Position numbers and translations under genes: made by a program. Shown here piece after piece: positions 26,537 to 34,922 of a stretch of DNA of 64,000 nucleotides. This stretch comes from Bacteroidales bacterium. Lineage in GTDB: Bacteria > Bacteroidota > Bacteroidia > Bacteroidales > UBA932. The stretch spans positions 39,756-103,755 of the forward strand of contig JAGAFU010000023.1 in NCBI GenBank assembly GCA_017627955.1. Direction: 5' to 3'. Position 1 is the stretch's first letter; every line of letters starts with the position of its first letter. The notes under the pieces were generated by a model. That model had not been told where the DNA came from. It did not search any database and worked only from the letters and a program-made list of their open reading frames with translations.

Positions 26537-27796
26537 ATGAAAACACGCGTAATCCTTTACTTCTCGGCGCTTCTGGCACTGACATCGTGTGGTTCAGCGG
26601 CGCGCTACGCCAGTGATACCTCCTCCCAGAGGTATCAGGATGGAATCTACTATACTCCCGAAGCTGATGCTGCGGGCATGGCATCCGTGGCCCAGAACCA
26701 GGAGGAGACCGACCTGCTGGTGGCCAAGACTAAAAGCTCTCCGATCTTCATGAAGAGCGGAGAGAAAGTCGACACTTTGTTCATTCCGAATGACAAGGTT
26801 GCCAAGATAGATTTCAACAAGACGGAAAACACGACTTCCGTCTACCTGTATGACAATGGCTGGGACACATGGGCCGCCTACCAACCCTGGTACGCCACCT
26901 CATGGTACTCATGGCATCGTCCGTACTACTCCTCTATCTACTGGGGATATGATCCCTGGTATTACGGCGGATGGTATGACCCTTGGTACTACCGTCCTTA
27001 CTATCACTTCGGCTGGTATGACCCTTGGTACTATCGTCCGTATTACCACTACGGTTGGTACGGCGGATGGTATGACCCCTGGTTCTATGATCCCTGGTAC
27101 TATGATCCTTGGTATTACGGCGGATGGTATGGTGGTTACTCCTGGCATCACTACGGCTGGGGTCACGGCCATGGTCCCCATTGGGGAGGCATCGGAGGCG
27201 GAGACAGGGTCTACAGGCCCAGGATTTCCACAACCGGAAGCGCGACGAGGAGCGGTATAGGCTCTTCCGCAAGGTCCGCTGGAGTCAGGAGCTCGTCCAT
27301 GACAAGGTCGAGGACCGGTGCCGCAAGCACAAGGACCTCCACCGCCACAAGGTCTTCCAGCAGGTCAAGCGGAGCATCGAGATCATCCATGTCTTCCGTG
27401 GCCAGGACCGCGAGGCCTAACGCCGGCCAGGCTGTGAGATCATCATCATCGTCGGCAGGAACCCGTTCGAGCGTCGGAACCTCCAGGCCCAGCTACAGCC
27501 GTTCCACTTCAGGGACGACCTACAGCAGGCCTTCCTCATCTTCTTCCATGAGCCGTTCCAGCGGCACCAGCAGCGGAAGCTACAGGTCTTCCTCTACCAC
27601 CCGCTCTTCCAGCTCGGGCAGCTACTCCAGGAGCTCCGGAAGCTACTCATCCGGTAGCAGCACAAGGAGTTCCAGTGGAAGTTACTCTTCCGGCAGCAGC
27701 TCAAGAAGCTCCGGCGGATATAGTGGCGGTGGCTACAGCGGAGGCGGCAGCTCATCTGGCGGAGGCAGGAGCTCCGGCGGGGGCGGCAGAAGATAA
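26537..27796 (+). CDS. Lipoprotein with Tyr/Trp-rich repeats and Ser/Arg/Gly-rich tail
   Basis: 419 residues, lipobox Cys18 (LTSCG). Residues about 20-100 form a small folded domain (SPIFMKSGEKVDTLFIPNDK). Residues about 115-220 are built from tandem units of the form YDPWYYGGW or YDPWYYRPYYH, at least six copies, followed by a His/Gly stretch. Residues about 230-419 are almost only Ser, Arg, Gly, Thr and Tyr. Strong ribosome-binding site AGGAG upstream of ATG. Anchored in the outer membrane; a sticky, aromatic-rich surface or matrix role is plausible but unproven. Upstream of the OmpP1-like gene on the same strand. Confidence 0.75.
   Translation: MKTRVILYFSALLALTSCGSAARYASDTSSQRYQDGIYYTPEADAAGMASVAQNQEETDLLVAKTKSSPIFMKSGEKVDTLFIPNDKVAKIDFNKTENTTSVYLYDNGWDTWAAYQPWYATSWYSWHRPYYSSIYWGYDPWYYGGWYDPWYYRPYYHFGWYDPWYYRPYYHYGWYGGWYDPWFYDPWYYDPWYYGGWYGGYSWHHYGWGHGHGPHWGGIGGGDRVYRPRISTTGSATRSGIGSSARSAGVRSSSMTRSRTGAASTRTSTATRSSSRSSGASRSSMSSVARTARPNAGQAVRSSSSSAGTRSSVGTSRPSYSRSTSGTTYSRPSSSSSMSRSSGTSSGSYRSSSTTRSSSSGSYSRSSGSYSSGSSTRSSSGSYSSGSSSRSSGGYSGGGYSGGGSSSGGGRSSGGGGRR
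26940..27140 (+). repeat. In-frame tandem repeats encoding YDPWYY units
   Basis: Degenerate direct repeats around TATGACCCTTGGTACTA inside the lipoprotein gene; unit length varies between about 18 and 48 bases. Such arrays change copy number easily, so the protein length may vary between strains. Confidence 0.65.
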
Positions 27797-27859
27797 CGCT
27801 CTCCCCTTCCATTGAATATCAACTGTTTCCCTAATTTAAACTATCAAAATCCAATTGAA

Positions 27860-29548
27860 ATGAAAAAGACCTTTATTGCAATAACACTCATGCTGACCGC
27901 TATTTCGGCGGGAGCACAGACGATGTACGACGCTCTGACTTACAGCCAGAACATTTATAACGGCACCGCTCGCTCCATCGGCATGGGCAACGCCATGACA
28001 GCTGTCGGTGGAGATCTCGGATCTGTCGGGATCAACCCGGCCGGCTCGGCGGTGTTCAACTACTCGCAGTTCACACTCTCTCCTAACGTCACGATCAGTT
28101 CCATGAACGCGTCGTGGAGCCCGTACACAGTCAACGGGGAAGACACCTTCACTGGAGCGACACGCAAGAACCTCTCAAGGTTCACGATGCCGAACGTCGG
28201 AGCGACCATTAATTTCAACACAGGTAGGAGAAGCGGCCTTGTCGGGGTCACCTACGGCTTCATCGTCAATAGTGTGAACAACTACACTGGCCAGATGATG
28301 ACCGGAGGAAGGAACGACAAGACCAGCTACCAGAGCTCTATGGCCGTTGATGCTGACGGCTTCGACATCGACTTCCTCAACGGCTATCTGGACGCTGACG
28401 GAAAGTCCATCGATGACTGGATGCATCCCTACCAAAACGTTGATGACAGAGGGCAATACGCTCCGTGGAATGTCATCACCAACGCCCAGGCCGGGGCTAT
28501 CGCCAACTATGGTGATCCGAACGACCCTGACTATTACTGGCGCTACATCGCCGCCACTGAGGGATTTACCCAGACATCTGACAAGGATGAGTATGGGAAC
28601 TACATCTACGACATATTCCTTGGCGGCCCGCTCAACCAGTCATACGGGAGAAAGGTCACCGGCAACAAGACCGACGCGTTGCTTAACATCGGATTCAACT
28701 TCAACAACAAATTCTTCTTGGGAGCCAACCTGGGTGTGACAAGCCTCACCTACAACTACGATGAGTATTTCAAGGAGGCCGCTGTTGATCCCGCCGACTT
28801 CAGGATTGATTACGAAGAGACAAGCACCTACTTCACGGACTATCGTACTCGTTATTCATATTCGGCGGACGGCACCGGGGTCTATGCCAAGATCGGATTC
28901 ATCGCTCTCCCCGCCGAGGGTTTGAGGATCGGTGCCGCTGTTCAGACACCCACGACCTTGTTCATCGATGAGATCTGGCGCCAGTCCACTGACGTCAACT
29001 ACCAGAACTCGGCCTACAATGGCACAGCGACTTCCCCCGAGGGTAATTTCTCATATAGGCTGAGGACTCCTTTCAGGGCCAATGCCGGAATCGCGTATAC
29101 CTTCATGGGAATGGCCTTGTTGAGCGCTGATTATGAGATCACAGACTATAGCGCGATGAAATTCATGGAGCGTGACAGCAACTGGAGTGACTCCTTCGAC
29201 GCTGTCAACGGCAACATCGCCAGCAGCATGGGAATCGCCCACAGCCTCAGGGTTGGAGCTGAGTTCAAGCCGATGCCTGAATTCGCGATCAGGGCAGGTT
29301 ACAACTTCATGACGACCCCTGAATATACCGGCAACACGACCTTGAACGATGTGCTTCACACCTTCTCAGTCGGTGTCGGATATTATTCAAAGGGCTCCTT
29401 CTTCGCCGATCTCGCAGCACGGTACATGGCCTTCTCCGATGAGGACATCTTCCCTTATAACGATTACCTGACGGACGTTGTGTCCCCCAGGATCCTCAAC
29501 AAGAGGGAGAGGCTGGACATCACCGCCACAATCGGCTGGAGATTCTAG
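27860..29548 (+). CDS. OmpP1/FadL-like outer-membrane protein
   Basis: 562 residues from ATG 27860 (MKKTFIAITL), signal peptide ending SAGAQ; the longer open frame before it starts with a non-conserved leader. The mature N-terminus has the hallmark GTARSIGMGNAMTAVGGDLGSVGINPAG-type segment (positions about 36-60), as in OmpP1/FadL/TodX proteins, followed by a long barrel and a last strand ending LDITATIGWRF with C-terminal Phe. Likely transports hydrophobic compounds across the outer membrane. Its end overlaps by 4 bases the end of the convergent wbqC gene. Confidence 0.8.
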   Translation: MKKTFIAITLMLTAISAGAQTMYDALTYSQNIYNGTARSIGMGNAMTAVGGDLGSVGINPAGSAVFNYSQFTLSPNVTISSMNASWSPYTVNGEDTFTGATRKNLSRFTMPNVGATINFNTGRRSGLVGVTYGFIVNSVNNYTGQMMTGGRNDKTSYQSSMAVDADGFDIDFLNGYLDADGKSIDDWMHPYQNVDDRGQYAPWNVITNAQAGAIANYGDPNDPDYYWRYIAATEGFTQTSDKDEYGNYIYDIFLGGPLNQSYGRKVTGNKTDALLNIGFNFNNKFFLGANLGVTSLTYNYDEYFKEAAVDPADFRIDYEETSTYFTDYRTRYSYSADGTGVYAKIGFIALPAEGLRIGAAVQTPTTLFIDEIWRQSTDVNYQNSAYNGTATSPEGNFSYRLRTPFRANAGIAYTFMGMALLSADYEITDYSAMKFMERDSNWSDSFDAVNGNIASSMGIAHSLRVGAEFKPMPEFAIRAGYNFMTTPEYTGNTTLNDVLHTFSVGVGYYSKGSFFADLAARYMAFSDEDIFPYNDYLTDVVSPRILNKRERLDITATIGWRF

Positions 29549-30189
29549 AAAGTTTTCAAAAAGCAGATGGAATCGGGACCTTCGTTGAAAAGGAGGTCCA
29601 TGATAGAGAGATCTGAAATGAAACCGTACTTTCGGGCAAAGACCTGGAAGTACGGTTTTTCCAATCCCAGATCCTTAAGCACGGTGTTGGGGCGCTTCGG
29701 ATGCAGCACCTCCCGATAGTCATCAACGCCTGATGATGGTTGGAAGGTGTCGGTCAGGCGAAGATCGGCGGCGATGCCGGTCTTGTCAAGGAAGAAGCGT
29801 ATTATCCTCAGATCCAGCTCAAAAAGAGTCTCCGGACGGGAATCCAGAATGGCGAAAAGGTCGTCTTTGTAATAATCGAAATAAGCGGAGGACTCGTATG
29901 CGGAGGCGATCGCCCGCTTGGTCTTCAACACCCACGGGGTGGAATAATCCACCTTTATCTCCGTGATGGGCAACTCATGGGAGCCTTCGTGTACAATCGG
30001 GAAATTGAGGTAGGCGGGACCGTCAGCCGCTAGAATCCTGCAACGGTTACGCCAGGACTGCTTCTGATAATTCTCGCAAGCCTCTATATAGACAACGGAA
30101 GGAATGGTGTTTTCCGAAGAAATAACCATTCCTTTAGCTATCAGCGAGAAATAACTGATCGGGGGAAAATAGGCTATGCCCAACAGCAT
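29545..30189 (-). CDS. WbqC-family protein
   Basis: 214 residues. The start MLLGIAYFPPISYF and the segments IEACENYQKQSWRNRCRI, LNFPIVHEGSHELPI and TPWVLKTKRAIASAYESSAYFDYY are the pattern of the WbqC family (PF08889), linked to O-antigen and other polysaccharide gene clusters, where it is thought to modify sugars. The reaction is not firmly known. It follows lpxA after 9 bp, so it is the last gene of the lipid A cluster, which fits a role in LPS. Confidence 0.85.
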   Translation of the reverse strand: MLLGIAYFPPISYFSLIAKGMVISSENTIPSVVYIEACENYQKQSWRNRCRILAADGPAYLNFPIVHEGSHELPITEIKVDYSTPWVLKTKRAIASAYESSAYFDYYKDDLFAILDSRPETLFELDLRIIRFFLDKTGIAADLRLTDTFQPSSGVDDYREVLHPKRPNTVLKDLGLEKPYFQVFARKYGFISDLSIMDLLFNEGPDSICFLKTF

Positions 30190-30198
30190 GTCTGTCGC

Positions 30199-31011
30199 CT
30201 ATTCGATCGGCGTCCTGTCGTTTGGATCGCTCGCTCGGATGATGCCGCGCTTGGAGTTCCTGATGAAATCGAGAATCGTATCCCTCTCCTCGCTCTGGGG
30301 GAAACCCGCCTCAACTTTGGCGCAACCGTCAGTGATGTTGAGTCCGGCGTAGTAGATAGTGTCATATATGTCCTTGATGGAACGGATTGTGTCTGAAGAG
30401 AATCCGCGGCGGCGAAGTCCGACGATATTCACTCCCACGTAGCTGAGGGGCTCATGCCCGCAAAGAGCGTACGGAGGGACATCCTTGTTGATCCTAGACA
30501 TTCCACCTACCATGGCGTGGCATCCTACCTTGGAGAACTGATGGGCTTTGGCACCTCCACCGATAATAGCCCAATCGTCAACCACGGTCTCGCCGGCCAG
30601 TCCAACATAACTGACCAAAATGCAATGGTCACCGATCACGCAATCATGAGCGACATGGGAATAAGACATTATCAATGTGTTGTTTCCAACCTTTGTGATA
30701 TACTTTCCGCTAGCCTTGGTGCCGCGGTTGATGGTGGCGCACTCCCTGACGGTGACATTATCACCAAGCTCTACCGAGGTGACCTCGCCTTCAAATTTAA
30801 GGTCCTGAGGAACGGCACCTACAACGGCACCAGGGTAAATCTGGCAGTTCTTGCCCATCTTGACATACTGGAAAACTGTGGCGTGCGGGAAAATCTTGCA
30901 CCCGTCGCCGATCTCGACATCATCGTCCACAAAAGCGAAGGGGCCGATCTCAATGTTATCGCCGAGCTTTGCTTTCGGACTTACGGATGCGAGTGGTGAG
31001 ATATTATTCAT
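30199..31011 (-). CDS. lpxA: Acyl-ACP:UDP-N-acetylglucosamine O-acyltransferase
   Basis: First enzyme of lipid A synthesis: moves a 3-hydroxyacyl chain from ACP to UDP-GlcNAc O-3. 270 residues of left-handed beta-helix hexapeptide repeats (V/I-x-I-G-D motifs from residue 10 onward) and a C-terminal helical domain. The catalytic His122 lies in YSHVAHDCVIG (His125 in E. coli). Residues GGAKAHQFSKVGCHAMVGG match the ruler/donor region. Preceded by lpxC (16-bp gap), followed by wbqC. Confidence 0.95.
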   Translation of the reverse strand: MNNISPLASVSPKAKLGDNIEIGPFAFVDDDVEIGDGCKIFPHATVFQYVKMGKNCQIYPGAVVGAVPQDLKFEGEVTSVELGDNVTVRECATINRGTKASGKYITKVGNNTLIMSYSHVAHDCVIGDHCILVSYVGLAGETVVDDWAIIGGGAKAHQFSKVGCHAMVGGMSRINKDVPPYALCGHEPLSYVGVNIVGLRRRGFSSDTIRSIKDIYDTIYYAGLNITDGCAKVEAGFPQSEERDTILDFIRNSKRGIIRASDPNDRTPIE

Positions 31012-31027
31012 TATACTTCTGTTATGA

Positions 31028-31945
31028 TTATCTTGATAAAGCGAGCCGGACGGCTTTGGCCATCGCGGTATTGATAGTGTGCCCGGGCTTGAATGCCTCT
31101 ACCTTGGCCAAAAGCCTTCCTCCTGACAGGGCCAGGTCACCAATGAGGTCCAGCAGTTTATGCCTCCCGCACTCATCGGGGAAACGGAGCTGAAGGTTGT
31201 TCAGATACCCGTTCTCGTTGATGGCAAGTTTCGGGACATTGAACAGGGAAGAAAGCCTCTCGACTTGATCTTCCGTGACCGGATGCTCCACGATCACTAT
31301 GGCATTGTCGACATCGCCTCCCTTGACCAGATTATTCTGGAAAAGGTATTCGATCTCATGGAAAAACACGAAAGTCCTGCATGGCGCCAGCTCGGTGGCA
31401 TAGTCAACACCTTCATTCCAGCAAGCCTTCTGGACTCCAAGGACTTTTGAGCCGAAATCAACCGTCAAGGAGATGGAAGGAGTATCCGACGGGGTTATTT
31501 TGATATATGACCCGGATTTATCATCCTTTACCTCAATTACTTCTGGTATGGAAATATATTCTTTAGGGGCATCCTGCTCGACAAGGCCGTCGGCGAGAAT
31601 GGCTTCCGCATAGGACCTCGCGCTTCCGTCCAGAATCGGGACCTCCACATTGTCGATGTCCACGAAAACATTATCCACACCCATGCCGGATAAAGCAGAC
31701 ATGAGATGCTCTATGGTTGAGACAGAAGCTCCGCCTTCAGAGATGGTGGTACTTCTGGCCGTGGAAGAGACATTTTCGGCGAGAGCGCGCACGATGGCGT
31801 CATTTCCCAGGTCTATCCTTCTGAAAACAATACCTGTACCAGCAGGAGCGGGTTTCAGGACCATGCTGGCGACTTGTCCCGTGTGGAGACCTTTACCATT
31901 GAACTCGTGCTCGCGAGAAAGGGTTTTTTGTTTGAGTCGGGTCAT
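31028..31945 (-). CDS. lpxC: UDP-3-O-acyl-N-acetylglucosamine deacetylase, LpxC only
   Basis: Committed step of lipid A synthesis, a zinc amidase. 305 residues. Metal ligands: His80 in STIEHLMSAL, His262 and Asp266 in HKLLDLIGDLALSG; general acid/base Glu79 and His289 (KPGHTINTAMAKA). In most Bacteroidota the gene continues into a FabZ dehydratase (total about 460 residues). Here the frame stops right after the LpxC domain and lpxA begins 16 bp later, so FabZ must be encoded elsewhere. It has its own -7 box at 31987-31994. Confidence 0.95.
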   Translation of the reverse strand: MTRLKQKTLSREHEFNGKGLHTGQVASMVLKPAPAGTGIVFRRIDLGNDAIVRALAENVSSTARSTTISEGGASVSTIEHLMSALSGMGVDNVFVDIDNVEVPILDGSARSYAEAILADGLVEQDAPKEYISIPEVIEVKDDKSGSYIKITPSDTPSISLTVDFGSKVLGVQKACWNEGVDYATELAPCRTFVFFHEIEYLFQNNLVKGGDVDNAIVIVEHPVTEDQVERLSSLFNVPKLAINENGYLNNLQLRFPDECGRHKLLDLIGDLALSGGRLLAKVEAFKPGHTINTAMAKAVRLALSR

Positions 31946-31986
31946 AAAAAATCTTGTCGGCCTACCTTACTGCAAAAAGTAGTCCG

Positions 31987-31994
31987 CAAAGATA
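31987..31994 (-). promoter_or_regulatory. -7 element upstream of lpxC
   Basis: Minus-strand TATCTTTG, a full match to TAnnTTTG, 41 bases before the lpxC start; ATTG at 32014-32017 is a 3-of-4 match to -33 at 19-bp spacing. lpxC-lpxA-wbqC may be transcribed independently of lpxD. Confidence 0.55.
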
Positions 31995-32022
31995 CGAAGT
32001 AATAATTAATATACAATGATTA

Positions 32023-33009
32023 CTATTTTCCCTGGCTGCGGAACACCGCGTAGCTGCGCATGTAGTTCTTGAAGTTGATTGCCGGGGAACCGAGCAGAGT
32101 CTGGCCAGGCTCCTTGACATTGCCGATCACTCCGGCCTGGGCACCGAAGGTCGTATTGTCCGCGATTTCAAGATGCCCGGCGATGCCCACCTGGCCAGCC
32201 AGAATACAATTCTTGCCGATCTTGGTGGATCCGGCAATCCCGCACTGGGCAGCCATGACGGTGTTATCCCCTATCTGGACGTTATGGGCGATCTGGCACA
32301 GGTTGTCGATCTTCACTCCGTTGCCGATGATTGTAGATTCCATCTCGGACCTGTCAATGGTGGTCCCGGCTCCGATCTCGACATTGTCCCCGATGATCAC
32401 ATTGCCAAGATGCTCGATCTTCTCCCAAGTTCCGTCCGGGAGCGGGGCGTTGCCGAATCCGTCAGAGCCGATCACGGCATTCGCGTGGATGATCACATTG
32501 TTCCCTATCACCATCCCCGGGTAAATCACCACGCCGGGATAGATGATGCAATGCTCTCCGATGACAGTATTGTCCCCGACATAGACATTCTCGAATATCT
32601 TGGTATAGTTCCCTATCTTGGCATGATGTCCCACATAGGAGTGGCTTCCGAGATAGACTTTCTTTCCGAACTTGGTGGTCAGGAACCACGATGAGCGGAA
32701 GCCCCTGTGCCGACGGTCGGTACGCTTTTGCGTGGCGGCATATTTCAGAAGATCCGCCAGGGACTTGTAAGCGTCCTCAACCCGGATCAGGGTCGGAGTG
32801 ACCTTCTCTTTGGGCTGGAAATCATTGTTGACCAGCAGGACGCTGGCCTTGCATGTGTAGACGTATTTCTCGTATTTCGGGTTGGCAAAGAAGCAAAGCT
32901 GACCGCTTTTACCATGCTCTATCTTCGCAAATGAGGTAACCTTCGCCTGAGGGTCGCCTTCAACCGTTCCACCTAGCACTTTGGCCAATTGCTTCGCTGT
33001 GAATTCCAT
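32023..33009 (-). CDS. lpxD: UDP-3-O-(3-hydroxyacyl)glucosamine N-acyltransferase
   Basis: Third lipid A enzyme: adds the N-linked hydroxyacyl chain. 328 residues: N-terminal uridine-binding domain (about 1-100; [28 protein letters not shown]), then hexapeptide repeats of a left-handed beta-helix ([15 protein letters not shown] onward), with the catalytic histidine in [15 protein letters not shown] and a short C-terminal helix. Slightly shorter than E. coli LpxD (341). First gene of the lpxD-lpxC-lpxA-wbqC series, divergent from rimP with 134 bp between the starts. Confidence 0.95.
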   Translation of the reverse strand: MEFTAKQLAKVLGGTVEGDPQAKVTSFAKIEHGKSGQLCFFANPKYEKYVYTCKASVLLVNNDFQPKEKVTPTLIRVEDAYKSLADLLKYAATQKRTDRRHRGFRSSWFLTTKFGKKVYLGSHSYVGHHAKIGNYTKIFENVYVGDNTVIGEHCIIYPGVVIYPGMVIGNNVIIHANAVIGSDGFGNAPLPDGTWEKIEHLGNVIIGDNVEIGAGTTIDRSEMESTIIGNGVKIDNLCQIAHNVQIGDNTVMAAQCGIAGSTKIGKNCILAGQVGIAGHLEIADNTTFGAQAGVIGNVKEPGQTLLGSPAINFKNYMRSYAVFRSQGK

Positions 33010-33082
33010 ATTTCGTCAAATGAGCTCTTGTTAAATCTTTACAAAGTTAAGCATTTTATTTTCATTTTACCCAAATTATAGT

Positions 33083-33131
33083 TACCTTTGCAATGTTGTG
33101 AGAGATAGGTGACGTCAGGCGTCTCCTATCT
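33083..33131 (+). promoter_or_regulatory. rimP-nusA-infB promoter and leader hairpin
   Basis: -7 box TACCTTTG (33083-33090) is followed by a hairpin in the leader: arms GATAGGTGACG (33104-33114) and CGTCTCCTATC (33120-33130), 11 bp with one mismatch and a 5-base loop, then a T-rich run (TTTGTTTT) just before the ATG at 33144. The shape is that of an attenuator or translation-control hairpin. Confidence 0.5.
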
Positions 33132-33143
33132 TTGTTTTATGAC

Positions 33144-33614
33144 ATGGACAAGAATTTGATCATAAAGACAATCGAGCCCGCGGTCAAGGACCGGGGCTGT
33201 TTCATCGTGGATGTCACCTTGAGCAAAGACAACGATGTGACGCTCACGATCGAGAAAGAGACGGGAGATGTCGACCTTGAGGACTGTGTCGCGTTGAACG
33301 ACGCTTTCCTTGCCGCGTTCGACAAGGATGCGGAAGATTACTCCCTGACGGTTTCCTCGGCCGGTCTGGACCAGCCTTTCAAGGTGAGGGGACAGTTTGT
33401 CAAGGCCGCCGGTTCCAAGGTCGTGGTCCTGCTGAAGGGAGGCCGCAAGCTGACTGGGATCCTGACTGGATCGGACGACGATGGAATATCGTTGCGCCAT
33501 ATCACCATGGAGATTCCGGAAGGGAAAAAGAAAAAGGTCGCTGTTGAGCGCGAAGACCGGATAGAGTTCTCCGAGATCAATTCTGTCACGCCACATGTTG
33601 AATTCAAAAAATAG
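33144..33614 (+). CDS. rimP: Ribosome maturation factor RimP
   Basis: 156 residues needed for 30S subunit maturation. N-terminal alpha/beta domain with EPAVKDRGCFIVDVTLSKDNDVTLTIE (in parts) and the motif VSSAGLDQPFKVRGQF, then an SH3-like C-terminal domain (GGRKLTGILTGSDDDGISL). The frame is open to TTG 33132, but ATG 33144 gives the family's usual start (MDKNLIIKTIEP). First gene of rimP-nusA-infB, a conserved order; nusA starts 12 bp after its stop. Confidence 0.93.
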   Translation: MDKNLIIKTIEPAVKDRGCFIVDVTLSKDNDVTLTIEKETGDVDLEDCVALNDAFLAAFDKDAEDYSLTVSSAGLDQPFKVRGQFVKAAGSKVVVLLKGGRKLTGILTGSDDDGISLRHITMEIPEGKKKKVAVEREDRIEFSEINSVTPHVEFKK

Positions 33615-33626
33615 CTGATACATAAA

Positions 33627-34892
33627 ATGGAAAAGAAAGACGTAATCACTTTAATTGACGCCTTCAAGGACTTCAAGGAAGAGAAGAACATCGACAGGCC
33701 CGTGATGATGGGCGTTCTCAAGGACGTGTTCCTGACCCAGATCGCAAAGACCTATGGTTCCTCCGACAACTTCGACGTGATCATCAACGTCGACAAGGGA
33801 GACTGCGAGATCTACCAGAATTTCGACATTGTCGAGGAGGTCGAGAACCCGAACACCCAGATCACCCTTGACCAGATCAAGGAGGAGACCGGTGAGGACG
33901 ACTATGAGATCGGAGATGTCTATACCAAGAAGCTTTCCCTCGCCTCCTTCGGGCGCAGAGGCATCTTGAACATCAGGCAGAACCTGCAGGGAAGGATCAT
34001 GGACATCGACAAGGCGAATGTCTTCAAGGAGTATTCCGACAAGGTCGGCGAGATCTTCACCGGAGAGATTTACCAGACATGGTCCAAAGAGGTCATCATC
34101 CTTGACGAGGACAGCAACGAGCTCCATCTTCCTAAAAACGAGCAGATTCCGGGAGAGCGTTTCAAGAAGGGAGACACCATCCGCGCCATCATCAAGAGCG
34201 TTGAGATGAAGAACAACACCACGCCTTACATCACCTTGTCAAGAACTTCGAACGAGTTCCTTGAGAAGCTCTTCGAGCTGGAGGTCCCCGAGATCTTCGA
34301 CGGACTGATCACCATCAAGAAGGTGGTCCGGGTACCTGGTGAGAGGGCCAAGGTCGCTGTCGAGTCTTACGACGAGAGGATCGATCCTATCGGAGCCTGC
34401 ATCGGTGTGAAGGGATCCAGGATAATCGGCATCGTGCGCGAGCTTCGCAACGAGAATATCGATGTTCTCCAATGGACATCCAACACCCAGCTTCTTATCC
34501 AGAGGGCGCTGAACCCCGCAAGGGTCTCCTCGATCGACCTTGGGAATTCTCCCGAGGACAAGATCAAGGTCTACATGCAGCCTGACGAGGTCAAGAAGGG
34601 TATCGGCCGTGGTGGTTGCAACATCAAACTCGCCGGTATGCTTGTGGGAAGGGAAATCGAGGTCTGGAGAGAGCTCTCGAAGGAAGAGATCCAGGAAGAG
34701 GAAGATGTCCTTCTCGACGATTTCAGCAACGAGATCGACCAGTGGGTCATCGACCGCCTCAAAGCCATCGGATGCGACACAGCGAAGAGCGTCCTCGCCT
34801 TCTCTCCTGAGGACATCGCCAAGAGGGCGGACCTCGAGGATGAGACTGTCGCTGATGTGTTCAATATCTTGAAGGCCGAATTTGAGGACTAA
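33627..34892 (+). CDS. nusA: Transcription termination/antitermination factor NusA
   Basis: 421 residues: RNA polymerase-binding N-terminal domain (1-125; FGRRGILNIRQNLQGRI at its end), S1 domain (about 135-205), two KH domains (about 230-345; GACIGVKGSRIIGIVRELRNENIDV, and GRGGCNIKLAGMLVGREI) and a short acidic C-terminus with one helical repeat (AKSVLAFSPEDIAKRADLEDE). Shorter than E. coli NusA (495), which carries two acidic repeats; this length is normal for Bacteroidota. Between rimP (12 bp) and infB (30 bp). Confidence 0.95.
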   Translation: MEKKDVITLIDAFKDFKEEKNIDRPVMMGVLKDVFLTQIAKTYGSSDNFDVIINVDKGDCEIYQNFDIVEEVENPNTQITLDQIKEETGEDDYEIGDVYTKKLSLASFGRRGILNIRQNLQGRIMDIDKANVFKEYSDKVGEIFTGEIYQTWSKEVIILDEDSNELHLPKNEQIPGERFKKGDTIRAIIKSVEMKNNTTPYITLSRTSNEFLEKLFELEVPEIFDGLITIKKVVRVPGERAKVAVESYDERIDPIGACIGVKGSRIIGIVRELRNENIDVLQWTSNTQLLIQRALNPARVSSIDLGNSPEDKIKVYMQPDEVKKGIGRGGCNIKLAGMLVGREIEVWRELSKEEIQEEEDVLLDDFSNEIDQWVIDRLKAIGCDTAKSVLAFSPEDIAKRADLEDETVADVFNILKAEFED

Positions 34893-34922
34893 ATAAGGAT
34901 TTATTAATATAAGGGGTTGAAT

